From the NCBI GenBank assembly GCA_023159155.1, contig JAJNNX010000074.1, forward strand, positions 124,001 through 188,000: a DNA stretch of 64,000 nucleotides. Reading direction: 5' to 3'. The first letter of the stretch is position 1, and each line of letters starts with the position of its first letter. Shown here in pieces: positions 36,249-50,485 of the stretch. The notes under the pieces were generated by a model, which saw only the letters and a list, made by a program, of their open reading frames with translations, had not been told where the DNA came from and did not search any database. A program made the translations under genes and the position numbers. The stretch comes from Ustulina deusta (Eukaryota > Ascomycota > Sordariomycetes > Xylariales > Xylariaceae).

Positions 36249-39200
36249 ATTTAGTAAGAACACGCAGCTTTTGATTTTCTTTTTGTATAGTTTTTTTTAT
36301 TGCAGTTAAACTAAAACACAAACAATTTTTTTTTTATAGTTTTTCTAACAAAAAAAAAGTTTTTATAATTATAACAGTTATTTATTAAGTAAAACATTTA
36401 TTTAAACTAAAAAAAACTAATTAAATATATATTTAATAACTAAAAATTAAAAAAGATTATTTTTAAAAAAAAAAAATTAAAAAATCAAAATAGTTCTATT
36501 AATATAATAATAGATCTATTATTATAAAAAAAAATCTATTAGTACTAGCTTTTTTTAGTTTAATTATTTACCGATTTTTTATTATTTATGTTTTTTTTAT
36601 ACCTATAAAACTAATAAACCTTTTAAAAACAAAAATTTACTAAAAAATAAAAAACTATTTTTTATTTAGTTTAATTATTATTATTTTTTATTTTATTAAT
36701 TATTTAACTAAAATTTAGTATATTTTTTTAATAAAAATTAAAACTATTAGTTAATAATATTAACTAATTATATATAAACATTTTTTATATAATTATTATT
36801 TAATTATTTATTAGATTTTTTTATTTTATAACTCTTAATTTATATATATTATTAATTAATTTTTCTAATTTAATTTTATTAAAAACTCTAGTAAAAAAAA
36901 AAACACTAGTTTAAAAAAAAAAATATTAATATATAATTAAAAAATATTTTTATTTTTATAACTAAATCTAAAAAAAATTAAAATACTTACTAAGTCCTTT
37001 TAATCCTTTATTTTATTAAAATAAATTTTTTATATTAATTTTTAATTAAAATTTTTATTTTTTTTAAACTAAAATATATATTCTAAATAAAAAAATCTTT
37101 ATTTAAACAATCCTTAACTCTAACTTTTACTTCTAAACCAAATCAATACTAAATAAAAAAAAAAATAATTTTTAAAGCTTTTATATTTAAAAAGTTATAA
37201 AAAAAAAATCTTTAAAAATATATTAATAATATAAATATTTATATTAAAAAGTTATTTTATAGCTTTTTTAGTATTAGTTTTTCTAGTACCTAACTAAAAA
37301 CTACTAATAAAATAAAACAACTAAATAAAATTAAAAAATAGTTAGTATTTTGTTATAGTTTATAAAAAAATACTAAAAAATAGTATTAGTACTTTTTTGC
37401 AAAAAAAAAAAAAAACTATTAAGTTTTATAAAATAGTCTAAAAAAACGCTTTTTTCTAAAAATCAAAAATCAAAACGTTAGCTTTAAAGCTTAAATTAAT
37501 AGATTTAATCAAAAAGCTAATAAATTTTTAGCTAACTATATTAATTAAACTAATAAGCTTTCTTTCCGAACTAATAACAATTAATTAAATAAACTAAAAA
37601 AACGTTTTTATAAAAACATATATAAAAAAAATTATTTAAATAAAAAAAAATCTAAAAACAAATTATAAACTACCTAATTAACGCTAAGTTCTTAAGCAAT
37701 TTTAAAAATTTTAAAAAAAACTATACTTATTAAAACATAAAAAAAATTATTATTACTTACGCCCTAAAGCTTAAAAAAAAATTTTTTTTTTTAACTAAAT
37801 TAAAATTAGAATAGTTTATTTGCCTAAAAAGCTATTTAAAAACAAATTTTTAAAAAAATTAAGCATTATTATTACTAATACTTTAAAAAAATTCCAGCTA
37901 AATCTATAGCTAACCTTTCTAATCTAGCTTTTATTTAATTAATATACGCTATAGTTTTTTTTTAAGAACTTAAACCTTACATTTTTTCTTTAGTTATAAT
38001 ATAATTAGTTTATTAATTATTATAACTAGCTTTAATATTTATAAAAAAACCTAACATATAAATAGAACTTTGTTTTTAAAATAATTAAAAAAGTAGAACT
38101 GCTTAATTAAAACTTAAATTTATAAGCTTTTTTATATTAATTTTAAAACACTTAAAATAATCTACTTATTAATTTTTTTAATAAATATAAAAGCAAGCCT
38201 AACCCTAAAAAAACTAGTAATAAAACAAATTAAAAAAACTATAAAAAATATAAAAATAAGCAAAAAAAAAATTATAACTCTAGTTATAATAAAAGACTTT
38301 TAATCTATTAAAACTATAAAATTAAAAAATATTTTTTTTATAATTATACCAAAAAATAAAAACTTTAAAAAAAAAAGAATTAAATTTATAATACTATTTA
38401 ATAAAAATAACTATTACTAATTTATTTCTAATATAATTTATTAAAAATTAATCTAAATATAAAAAACTTTATTAGTATATAATCTGTAAATATAAAAAAG
38501 ATTATTAAAAAAAATAAAAAGCTTTTAGTAGACCTAGATTATTTAATAAAAAAAAATAGTTTATTAGAGTTAAATAGTTTTTATTATTTATAAGCCCAAT
38601 TTTTACTTTTTTTAAAAATAAAAATATAGTATATGCTTTCTTATTAGATCTAAAAAAAAAAAAAAAAAATAACTAGCTTTTTTTTAAAAATATAGCTATA
38701 TTTAATAAGCTTTTAGGATTAAAAAGTCCGTTAGCTAATTTAAAAAAAACTAAAAAACAAGCTCCTTTTTAAGCTAATTCTCCTTATTTAAAAAAAGCAG
38801 TAAAACTAATATTTCTTAATAAATAACTTTAAAATTAATTAACCCGTTAATTAATTAAAGCTAAAAAGATTATTTAAAAATAAAATACTATTTTAATCTA
38901 AGTTTATAAAAATAGTTAAAAAAACTAAATTAATATTAAATACTTTTTTTATACTACTTTTTTTTTTTAGATTATATAAAACTAGCTTTTTAACTATTTT
39001 TTTACTATTAAAGCCTAGTTTATTTAAAAAATAAAAATATTTTTAATTACTAAACTAAAGTAACTAAAACTTTTTAAAAAAAAAAATATTATTTTATATT
39101 AATAAAGCTTTAAACTTTATAAAACTTAGTTATTACTATAATTTATAAAAATAAAACTTAAATAAATAATAAAAAAACTTATTTTAAATATATTAAAAAA

Positions 39201-42200
39201 ATATTTAATAGAATTATTATTAATTATATTTTAATTAATAAAAAAGCTTTAGCTAATTTAATAAGCTTTATATATATAATATAATATAATTTATTTTTTT
39301 GTATTATTTTTAAACTATTAGAACTAAAAATAACTAATAATAGTACTACTTTAATTAAATATTATATAGTCTTTTTTTTAATTATAAAAAAAATTCTATT
39401 TATTATAAAAGCTTATATTATAAAAAACAATCAAACCTATAAAATATTTTTTAATAAAGCTTAATTAAAATAAAACTTAGCAATTATTAATTATAGAACT
39501 AATTAAATTATTTTATAAAACTTAAAAAAAATATCTAATATTTTAATTATATGTAATACTTTAACCGTAGAACCTATATATATTTAAAAAGCTAAAAATA
39601 AATTTTACTAATTTCTTTATACTAATAACTACTTGTTTACTAAATCTAAAAGAAATTTTAAAAAATTTTCTAGTTCTAAAAAAAATTAAAATATTAATAA
39701 TATTCTAAATTAAAGCTTAATTAACAAAGATCTAGTTAAAAAAATATTAAACATTGCTAAATTAGCATTAGTTTTAACTATTTTTTTAAAAAACTAAACA
39801 AAAACTTAATTTTAAGCTAAACTTAAAAAAAATATTTATATAGCTTAAAGTATTAATTTATTACTATTTAAACTTTAAAAAAACTAAAAAAAAAATATTT
39901 TTTGCTACTAAACTAAAAATTATTTCTAAACTACTAATAAATTTAAATATACTAACTAAAAAAATCTTATTTATTAATATTAGCAATACTATTTTAGTAC
40001 TTATAACAAAAAGTCTATTTTTTATTAATTTATAGATTATAAATAGATTACTAATAAAAAAACCTGCTATAACTAAAATCTAAAGCAAATATTTATTATA
40101 AGCTTTATTATTTACTATTCTTAATAAAATATTTCTTAAATATATAAAATTATTTTTATTAATTATTTCCGATTATATTAACAAATATATAAAAATTTTA
40201 AAAAAGCTAATTTATATTTTACCTATGCTTTATAAAGCTTTTTTTTTATTTATTAAAAAAATAATCCTTACTTTTAATACTAATTATAATAAAATATTAT
40301 ATTAATATAAATTATTAAATTAAAATAATAATAAAACTTATTTTATTAAGTTCTATTATATTATTAAAAATAAAACAAATTAATTATTTTTATTGCTTAA
40401 TATATATAATAACCAAAAATAAACAATATTAGCTCTAAATAATTGTTTAAATATAAATCTAGCTTTAATAGCTATAAAACAAAATAAATCTTTTTATAAC
40501 AATATTAAAAAATTTCTAAAAAACAAATTTAATATAAATTTAGCAATTAATATAAAACTAATTAGTTTTTCTAAAAAATAAAAATTAACTATTTCTATTT
40601 TTTATAATTTTATACTTTTTTTATTATCTAAACATACTTTTTTAAACCAAAAAGTATAAAAAAAACCCCAAATATAACATAAACTTAAACAGTATTTTTT
40701 ATTTAAAAGCTTTTAAATTATAATTAATACATAGTTTGCTTAATCCCTACTTATTATTAAAAACGGAACTAAAACTCCAGAATAGCAAATATTAACTTAA
40801 AAACTATATTATACCTAAAAAAACTATTTTGTTATAAGTTTTAAAAATATAAAAAAAACTAACTTAATTAAGCATACTATTATAATTAATCCTATAATTG
40901 CTTTTTTTTAGCTTTATTAACCCAAATATATTATATAAAAAAAACAGTTTATTATTAAAATCTTTTTTTAATTAGAATCTATTAGCTTTATTTATTTAAA
41001 AATATCTGCTTAAAAAGCATAAACTTATTATTTACCTAAAAATAAGCTAAAAAAAAGAAAATTTATATATTGTTATATTTTAATAAATTAAGCTATAATT
41101 AAACTTTAGTAGCTAGTATATTAATAAAATAAAGTTTTTTATACTTTAATTTAAAAAGATTATAACGTTTTTTTTAAAAAAAATGCTACTTATATGTTTT
41201 AAGCTATACTAACAAAATATAAAAATCAACTAAAAACTAGATTTATTACTCCTAATAATTAATATATAAATTAAAAAATACTTTAAAATATAATAAGCTT
41301 TCTTTATATTTACTATATTTTAAAAAATATTAGTTTTAAAAAATAGCTATTTATAAAAAATTTCTCTAGCTCTTTACTCCTTTTTTTTTTAAAATATTAC
41401 CTAAAATAAAAAATATTTTTTAATATCTTTATTAATAACTACAATACATCTAGCCATATATTTAATAATTTTTTTAATTTTTTATATACTTAATATTTCC
41501 TATAAATTATATTTATCCTAATTAGCCTCTTTTTAAAAAAGATAATCTTATTTATAAATAGTATTAATATATTAAGCTTTAAATTATTCTAAAAATAAAT
41601 ATATTTATTCCTAAAATATTAAAATTAATTTAAAAAATAAGTATTAAATAAAAATTATCTAACTAATATATTAAAACTAAAAAACTTTTTATATCTAGTT
41701 CTATATTTTAAAATATATTTCTTAGAAAAAACGGACTTAATTAATATATTAAAAAGTGCTTACTAGAAATTAGTTCTAGAAGTAACCTTAAAAAAAAAAC
41801 CTTTTATTTAAAAAAAAACAATAAAAAGCTTTTTAAATAAAGAAAAAAACAATAAAAAGCTTTCTATACAATATATAAAAAAATCTAAAACTATACTATT
41901 AAAAATTCAAATTTTTTTATTTAATATTATTTAGCTATTAATGCTTTGTTAATAAAACTAAATAAAATATTATTCTAAATAATTAATTAACTTACTAAAA
42001 CTAAAATTATTAATAAAAATATAATCTTTATAAAAATTTTTATATTTATATTATTTAGACTTTCTAATTTAGAAATAAAATATAATATTAAAAAAAAAAA
42101 AACTTTAAAAATAATCTATTGCTTAGCAAAATATTACTAACTAATTATTAAATCTTAATTCTTAATTATATTATATATAAATTATTATAACTTAATAAAT

Positions 42201-45200
42201 ATTTTAAAAATTAAATCGGAAGCCCAAAAAAAAATTGTTATATAGATTAAATAATTAAAAAAATATTAGTTCGTTATTTATTATTGTTTAAATATTTCTA
42301 AAATTATTAAAATTATAAATAGATTATTCTAGATTAACAAACTAACTTATATACCTACTAAGCAATTTAATTCTAAAAAATTGCCTTTTTTTATAGTTAA
42401 CCTTACTAACATTTAGCCTTTCTTGTTTATATTTAAAAAAAAAAAAAAGCAGTTTAAATATCTTTTTATTTATTTCTATTAATTTAATTAATAAAAACTT
42501 AAAAAATTTCTCTAAAAATTATTTAGCTTATTTATAATATAAAAATATTATAAAAGTTATAATTCTAAGTTATAAAGTATAAAAAAACCTTTTTTTAAAC
42601 AAACGTTATTATATAATCTAAAACTTATCTTATTACTAGATTATTAATAAATATTTTTACTAAAAAAAACAAAATAGCTATTTTTTTAAATGTTTATTAC
42701 TTTACAAAATTAATACTACTTTAAAATACGCTTATAACTATTATAAATATTTTAGTATTCTAATAACTTTTTATAACCTATAAGTTTACTTTTAATAGCC
42801 CTTTTGATCTTTAAACATAAGCAAATATTATAAACAATATTATACTTATACTAAAATTAAACCTAAACTATTTCTAACTATTAAATAAAAAATAGTTATT
42901 ATAAAACTATAAAATATAATAAACATAAATTATATAAAACCAATATATCTAAAAACTTCTAATAAAACATTTTATATTTTAATTATAATTAACTATTTTA
43001 GCTGATTTATTTTTGCTTTTATAACCAAAAAAATAAAATAGTTCCTTATTATTTAAGCCTAAAAAATCTTAATCCTGGTATTTAGTTATTTTTAATAGTT
43101 ATTTACAAATAATATATTCCAAAAAAAAAACTTATTAAAAAAATACCTCAAAAAAAAAAGAACCAAAATTAAACATAATCTTTTTAATTCCTTATAGACC
43201 CACAGCTTAATAAAAAAAAATATCTAACTTATTTTTGTATAGCTAAAAAAATAAGCATTAAAAACTAGATATACTAACTTAGAAAAATAGCTAGCACACA
43301 TAAAAAAAACTATTAAAGTTATTAATTCGCAAAAAATAATTAGTACTAATTTATTACTAACCTAGATTTTATTTAGATAAAATATATATTTAATTATTTT
43401 AGTACTAAAAAAAACTAATATAAAAATTATTATAAATAAAGCTTTTAAACTAAGTATAATAAAATATTTAATAACTAAACAAAAAAAAAATCAAAAAAAA
43501 TATAATAGTTCTTAATTATATATATCAAAAAAAACTTACTAAAGAAAACAGCCTATAAGTACTAAAAAGGCTAATAAGTATAAAAATATATCTAAAATTA
43601 AAACTAACTAATATAATTATATTAAAAACAAAAAAATAATTCTTAATATAATACTACAAAAATAACAAAACTTTATTTAATATAAAAAAAACTATACAAA
43701 ATTACTAGTATTACATTAAAAGTCTTAGTATAAATTATAAACGTATTATAAAAAAAAAATTTAAAAAATATATATTAATACGCTTAGCTAAATCAAAACT
43801 ATATATATAAAAGTTAGCTAATAGATTAAAAAATTAATAATAAAAAAAAATACTTTAAATCAAAAGTTTTTTCTAATAAAAAAAAAAAAATCTTTAACCT
43901 ATGTTCTAAAATATTAGAGCTGCTTTAGCAGTTTTAATAAACAAAAATAGCAAAAATTTAAAAAAAAAAAAAAAAAATATACTACTTATAGCTAAACAAA
44001 TAATTATTAACTAATTAAACATTTCTTACTTAGACTACTAATAATCTGCTTAATTTTATATAATATTTTTTTTTATAGTTATTTTATTTAAAGCTTTATG
44101 CTATTTGGCCTAAATTAAAAAAAAATCTAAATAATAAATTAAAAAAAAAAATTTTTTTTTTTAACTTTTATTTATAAAACATTTTTTATTTGTGCGCTAA
44201 TACTTATTAATTATAGGTTTAAACTTTAAACTTACTAATCCAATCTATGCCTACTTTTAACTTTACTATTTACGTTTTAAAAAAAGCTAGCCTTAGTTTA
44301 TTTAAAGCTTTATATTATTTTATAAATTAAATTTTTTATTTTAATTAAATTATTTTTTAAAACTGCTAACTAAATATATATTTTTTTTATAACTTTTTTT
44401 ACTTCCGATTAAATAAAAATAAAAAAAATATAATCTAACCGGACATAAAAAAAAACTTATTAAATTAAAACAAAAATTTAACTAAATATAGCTAAAACTA
44501 AAAAAATTAAATATTTTATAAAATATAAACAATATAAATATATTATAATAAAAATCTTTCCTTTAAAAAAAAACAATATAAAAATAAAATATATATTTAT
44601 TTTTAAATACAACAAAAATACTTTAATACATTAAAGCTTTTATATTAAGAACTTTAAAAAAATTTATAGTTTATAAGCTAAAGTAGCCAAAATAATAACT
44701 AGTCCTTAAAGCAATAAAACTAATTAAAACTAGAAAAAAAAAGTAAAAATATTTATTATTTTTTATAAAAAATAATTCTTTTTTAAATACTAAAAACAAC
44801 AAAAAATAAAAAAAACTATTAAAGTAAAAAAATCTAATATTATTAATTCTATAAATTATAAATTACCCGGACTAAAAATAGTTAGTATTTCTAAATATAA
44901 AAAAGCTTATAAATAATTTTATAATCTATAATCCAAATAACTAAAAAATAGCTTAAGAATTATTAAAATAAAAGCTTATTATATTAAAAAAATTAGCTTA
45001 TAAATTAAACTTATTATTATTAAAGATTTCTTAAGTTTTTCTTAAGTAAGAATAAATAAAGTTTGCTTTATTTGCTTTAAAATATATAATATATTAATTA
45101 ATAAATTTGATTTAACTTAATTAAAAGTAGCTTAAAACTAGTAAGTATTTATTAATTAAAAAAGCTTTATTTATTAAAAAGTAGTACAATACTAAAAAAA

Positions 45201-48200
45201 AATCAAAAAATATTATTTTTTTTAGCTAAATAACTAAAAAATTAATATAAATAAAAAATCTCAAATTTTTAACTTTAAAAACAATTATTTTAATTAAAAA
45301 AATAATTAAAAAATATTTATATAAAATAAACAAAAACAATTTAAACTAAAGCTTTAAAAAAAGATTGGCTTAACCTTTTTATTCTTTAAACGTATAGTTG
45401 TACTAAAAAAAGTAATTATATTAGTCTATATATAAAAAAAAAAACCAGAACTAGAAACTATCTTTTATAAACAATATTAGTTTTTTAGCGCTAACTTTAA
45501 AATAAAATCTATTAATAATTTAATTATTTTTAAAAACTTAAAATATTTTTAAATATATATATAAAAATTTAAGCTATTTTATTTTAATAGGACTTACTTA
45601 GTTATATTTAACTTTAAAAATATTAATATTTGTTTAAAACAATATATATAAAATAATACTAAAGCTTTATATTTTTAATCTTTAAAAAAAGCTAATATAA
45701 AAAATAATAATAAAATCTTTAAAATAAAAAAACTTTTATATTTAAAAGAATTTAAAAAAGTTATTTTAAACTTAAAAAAAGATCTAAGAAAATCTGCTGT
45801 TTAAACTGGCCTACGCTTTATTTATTTAAAAAAAGCTTTTAAAAACTTATAAAAAGATCTAGCAAAAAAAAAAAAAAAATTTCTAATATGTTACGTTTAA
45901 GGCTACTTTTATAAAAATTAACTTTAATATTAAGTAAAACTACTAATAATTAAAAATCTTAACCTTATATATAATATAAAATATTTAAAGCTAACCTATA
46001 AAAAAGTATACTTAAGTTTAGAACTAGCCTATAAAAAATAGCTAATAAATCTAATTTAGCTATTACTAAATAATTTTTTTATAAAATTGCAAAAAAAAAA
46101 CTAAAAAAAAGTTCTTTTTAGTTATTATATATACCCGCTAATTTATATTATTAAAAAAGATTACTATAAATTAATATTTTATAAAATTAAATATTTTTTT
46201 AATAAAAAGTATTAGTTCTAGCTTAAATAAAGTATTAATAACCAAAAAACTAGCTATTACTTAATATTAAAAAAAACTTATATATTTATTTTTAAAATTA
46301 AAACAGATTATAAAAAATTAAGTTAAATAAACTAATAAAAATAAAAAATATTTTTATTCTATTTAGAAATTTTTTTTTTAAGTACTAATTTTTATATATT
46401 TATTTTAAACTTATTTAATTAAGTTTTTTAGCAATTACTAAACAAACTTTTAATTTAAAAATATTTATAAAAAATAAAGTACTAATTAAATTAGTATAAA
46501 ACAAATTAACTTTTTTTTTTAATATTTATTACCCGATTTAAAAAAATAAAAACTTTATTTATATTAAAATATAATATAAAAAATAAAACAAACTTAATAA
46601 TAATTTTTGATTTAGTTTATTACTAATAAAAAGCTAACTTATTTAATATTTATTTTTAAATTAAAAAAATAATAATAATAAACTTAGTAGCTATAAAAAT
46701 ATTAAAAATATATTAAAAAAATTTAAAAAAAAGCTATTTTTTACTTATATAAAAAAAAAATTATAAAAAATAGCGCTAAAACAAAATTTCTAATTAGGCA
46801 AACTATAACTTTTATTAACTAAATCTAAATTAGTAACTAATTTTTGCTTAATTGCTAAAAAATATCCGAATTAAAAAACTAAAAATATTATTTATTACTA
46901 GATCTAAAACTATTTAATTTTTTTTAATAAAAACTAAAAAAACTAAACCTATTTACTTATTTAAAGCTAATACTAACAAAATACTATAATATTTTAAAAA
47001 AATATATTTATATTTATATATTAATATAATATTTTAGTAAGCTAAATTAAATAAAAAATTATTATTATTATTTATTATTACTTTTAAAAAAACAAAATAA
47101 AAATATTCTATAGTTCCAAAATAATAAAAACTTTTTAATAAAAAACTTAGTATAGCTAATATAATTAATAAACTTTCTAAGTTAAATTCTTTTTTAATTT
47201 GCTTAAACTAAACTATTCTATATTTGTTTTAATTTAAAACGTTTAATTAAAATATATTCTAAAAAAAACCTAAAAAAAATCAGATTAATTATTCTAACTA
47301 ACTAATTATTAAAAAATTTATACTATTAAAATAGCTATTAGATTAAAAAATAATTTTTAGCAAAAAAAAAAAGCAGTTCTAATAATACTTATAAAAAGTT
47401 TAGCTTAAACAATTTAAATAATAAAAACAACTCTACTAATACTACTAACTTAAAAAAATTAAAAAATACTAAAAAAGCTTCTAATTTACATAAAAAAATA
47501 TAAAAAAAAAACCCCCCGGAAATAATTCTAGCAAATCTAGATAAAAATCTAACCAATACTATAAATCAAAAAAAGATTTCTAAAACTTGTAATAAAAAAA
47601 ATCTAAAACAAAAAGCAATAATAAGCATTTTACTAATAAATATACTTATAACCCTAGCAAATACTATAATAAAAATATATTATTAAGTCTAAAAAGTTAA
47701 AATATTTACTAAAAACTAAAAAATTAGTTTTTATAAACCAAAAAATAAAAATAAACTAAATAATAAAGTTCTATAAGCATTAAAAAAAAAATAATTACTG
47801 CTTTAAATACTTTATTTTATAATAATCTTTTAAAAAACATAAATATAGCGTTAGTTATTTAAAATAGTAATATAGCTATTATAAAATAAGAACTAGATTA
47901 GATATTTAAATAGAAAAAAAAAATAAAAATAATTAAAAAGTAAACACTAAAACTAATAAAAATAAAAAAATAGCAGTAAAAAAAAATTAAAAAAAAAAAA
48001 AAAAAATAAAACTATTTAAAAACTAGTACTAATAAGTTTAAAAAAAAAGCTATATAAAAAAAAGCTTTAAAAATCTTTTTTTTAAAAAAAGCCCTAGTTC
48101 TTAAAATAATAAAAATTAAATAAATAATAAAAGATTTTTAAGCTTAAATAATAGCCTTAATACTAGTTATTATATTTAATAATTTCTATAATTTAATATA

Positions 48201-49970
48201 TTTTTTTACTATTAAAAAAACTTTTAAAAATACTTTAAACTTATAAAATATTTAGTTTTTTATAAATTAAATATAATTAATTAATAAATCTTAGTAGTAA
48301 TACTTTTATATAAAAAAACTAACTTTAGTTTTTATTTAAAAATAAATAATAACTAATTATTTTTATTTTTTAACAAAAGTAATAAATATTATTTTTAACT
48401 TAAAAGTTTTTTATTTCTAAATGTTTTGGTCTATTTTATACTGTTTAATATAATATAAAAATAAACAAAACTAACTTTTTTTTTTTTTTAATATTTAGCT
48501 AAAAACTTTAATATATTTTAAAAACTAACTTTTAATATTTTTAATACTAAAAAAAAAAATAACGCCTAAGAACTCCTTATAAAAATTAAGCTTTTTGTAT
48601 AAATAAAATACCTTATTATTATTAATTTTTTTATAGCTATTATAAATCAAAAATAGTACTTATAAGCTAAAAACCAAATTAGCTAATTTTATAAGTCAGC
48701 CATTTAACTTATTTAAAAAAAAATTTCTTTAAAACTAAAAAAAAAAATTATAATATATATCTTTATATATAACCTATACAAATCAATTAATAAAATAAAT
48801 AAATACTCTAACTTATAAAAAGCTTTACAAAAAAACAATTTTATAAAATTAAAAAATATTAAAATTTATTAATATTTTATTTTAAAAAATAAAAATAAGC
48901 TATAAAAAAGCTTTAAAAACTATCTAGCCTAGTATAATCTAATCTAATATTTAAACAAACCGCTAAATATACAAAATATAAGTATTAATTTTATTATTTT
49001 TTTGCTAAATAAAAAATAATACTTAATTAAATTTATTTTATTTCTTATTTTTACCCGGGTTTAAATAAAACAATTAAATTTTTATTTCTAGATTAGTATA
49101 TATATTAACTGAACTAAATTAGCTATATTAGCTTTTCTTATTATAAATAAAAAACTTATTAATAAATTATTTAGGGTTTTTTTTTAAAAAACTAAAAAAA
49201 AAAGCTTATACTAAACGTTTAGCACTTAATTTAACAAAAAATCTTTATTTAGCCAAAATAACCAACCTTAAAACTAAAATTATTAACTTAAAAAAATTAG
49301 TATTTAAAAATTAATAAAAAGTTAATTAGTTAAAGCAAGTTAATATATAGCAAAATTAAAAAAGCATTAAAATTAAAAATAACTATAAAATAGCTTAAAC
49401 TAAATTAAAAAAAACTAAAACTATAATTAAACAATTAAAACAAATCAAAACAAAATATAAACTTAAAATTATTAGTCTAAATTATAAACTATAATATTCC
49501 AAAAAAAATATTTAGTACTTTTAGTTTTAGATTATTAAAATAAAAATATAACTAGCTAATCAAACCTAAGTTATAGCTAAAAAAAAAAAAAAAAACAGTT
49601 AAATATTGCAACAAATATAATAAAAGCTATAACAAATATTTTAATTATATTAAAGCTAAGCTTAATTAATTTAAAAAAAAAACAATCTAACTTTAAAATA
49701 TTTTTAAAAAAAAAACTAATAATTATATAATTAGCTAAACTATTTAATACTTTTTATTTATTTATTATAAATTAGGTTTAATTTTTTTTAATGCTATTAA
49801 ATTACTCTATTTATATTAAAATTATCTATTAATAATTTTTAACTATTTTTAATATATTTATATATTTTTATTACTAAAAAAAGCTGCGCTAAATTAGTTT
49901 CTATTACTATAACTAAATTAGATTAATTTTTTTTTACTTGCAGTGCTTAGTTAAAAGAAGTTTTGCTATA

Positions 49971-50077
49971 TATAGATCCGTACATATGATCTTATCTATA
50001 TAGCTAGTTCTAGTCCATAGATTAATAAATAAAAACTATCACTTTTACAATTCAAGTTTATCATTCAGAACATAACA
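49971..50077 (+). repeat. Right 107-bp long terminal repeat
   Basis: It begins TATAGATCC (the left copy has TG at the start; TG to TA is a RIP change) and ends AACATAACA. A purine patch, AAAAGAAG, lies about 12 bp upstream and may be what remains of a polypurine tract. Confidence 0.8.
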
Positions 50078-50485
50078 ATTCTGTTCATTCTGCAACAGAG
50101 TTGGGTCTGCAGGGTCCTATAACCTATCTACCTATCTAGGTACTTAAGGTACTATTGCATTGCTGGATGATGTCACCAGCAATACCAATTGCCCGTTCTA
50201 AAGGCTTCTTCTTATTGCCAAGACTGTTTGCTCAACGAACGACGTCAACCATATCCAATTGGTGTAGCATATCCCGGGAACACCCTCATACAAGATAGGT
50301 ACACGGTAGATACCTAGGTAAATACCTAGTTATCGCCTAAAGCCGTCAATAGCAAAGCCACACAATAAAGGCCACAGGGACCTTGCTTCGTTTACTTCCT
50401 GGGATATCGATAGGTACACGCGGCCTCCTCACGCTGGTTTTTACTAGGTAAGCCGGAAGATGTGCAAAGAAGAAGGGGCTGGCTA
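50078..50485. other. Short intergenic region between the LTR element and the SIP3-type gene
   Basis: Normal GC resumes at once. ACCTAGGT-type words recur (about 50,125-50,330). It should hold the 3' end of the minus-strand gene; no other gene is seen. Confidence 0.6.

Larger units (their letters stand above)
36142..50077. mobile_element. 13.9-kb AT-rich, RIP-degraded element bounded by 107-bp direct repeats (LTR-type)
   Basis: The segments 36142-36248 and 49971-50077 are direct repeats of equal length (107 bp). They differ at 14 positions, all transitions, mostly in CpA/TpG context. The left copy has TG...CA ends. The flanks share ATTC immediately outside both repeats (ATTCTG on wider alignment), consistent with a short target duplication. 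GC content switches sharply at these coordinates. Inside, there is no frame of 60 codons on either strand. At 13,936 bp with such short LTRs it is much longer than usual fungal Gypsy or Copia elements, so nesting or an unusual element class is possible. No polyprotein motif can be read. Confidence 0.75.

Noticed and set aside
36250..49960. Attempt to read reverse transcriptase, integrase or transposase motifs in the AT-rich block
   Set aside because: Stop codons saturate all frames and no diagnostic motif can be read with confidence, so I assign no coding content.
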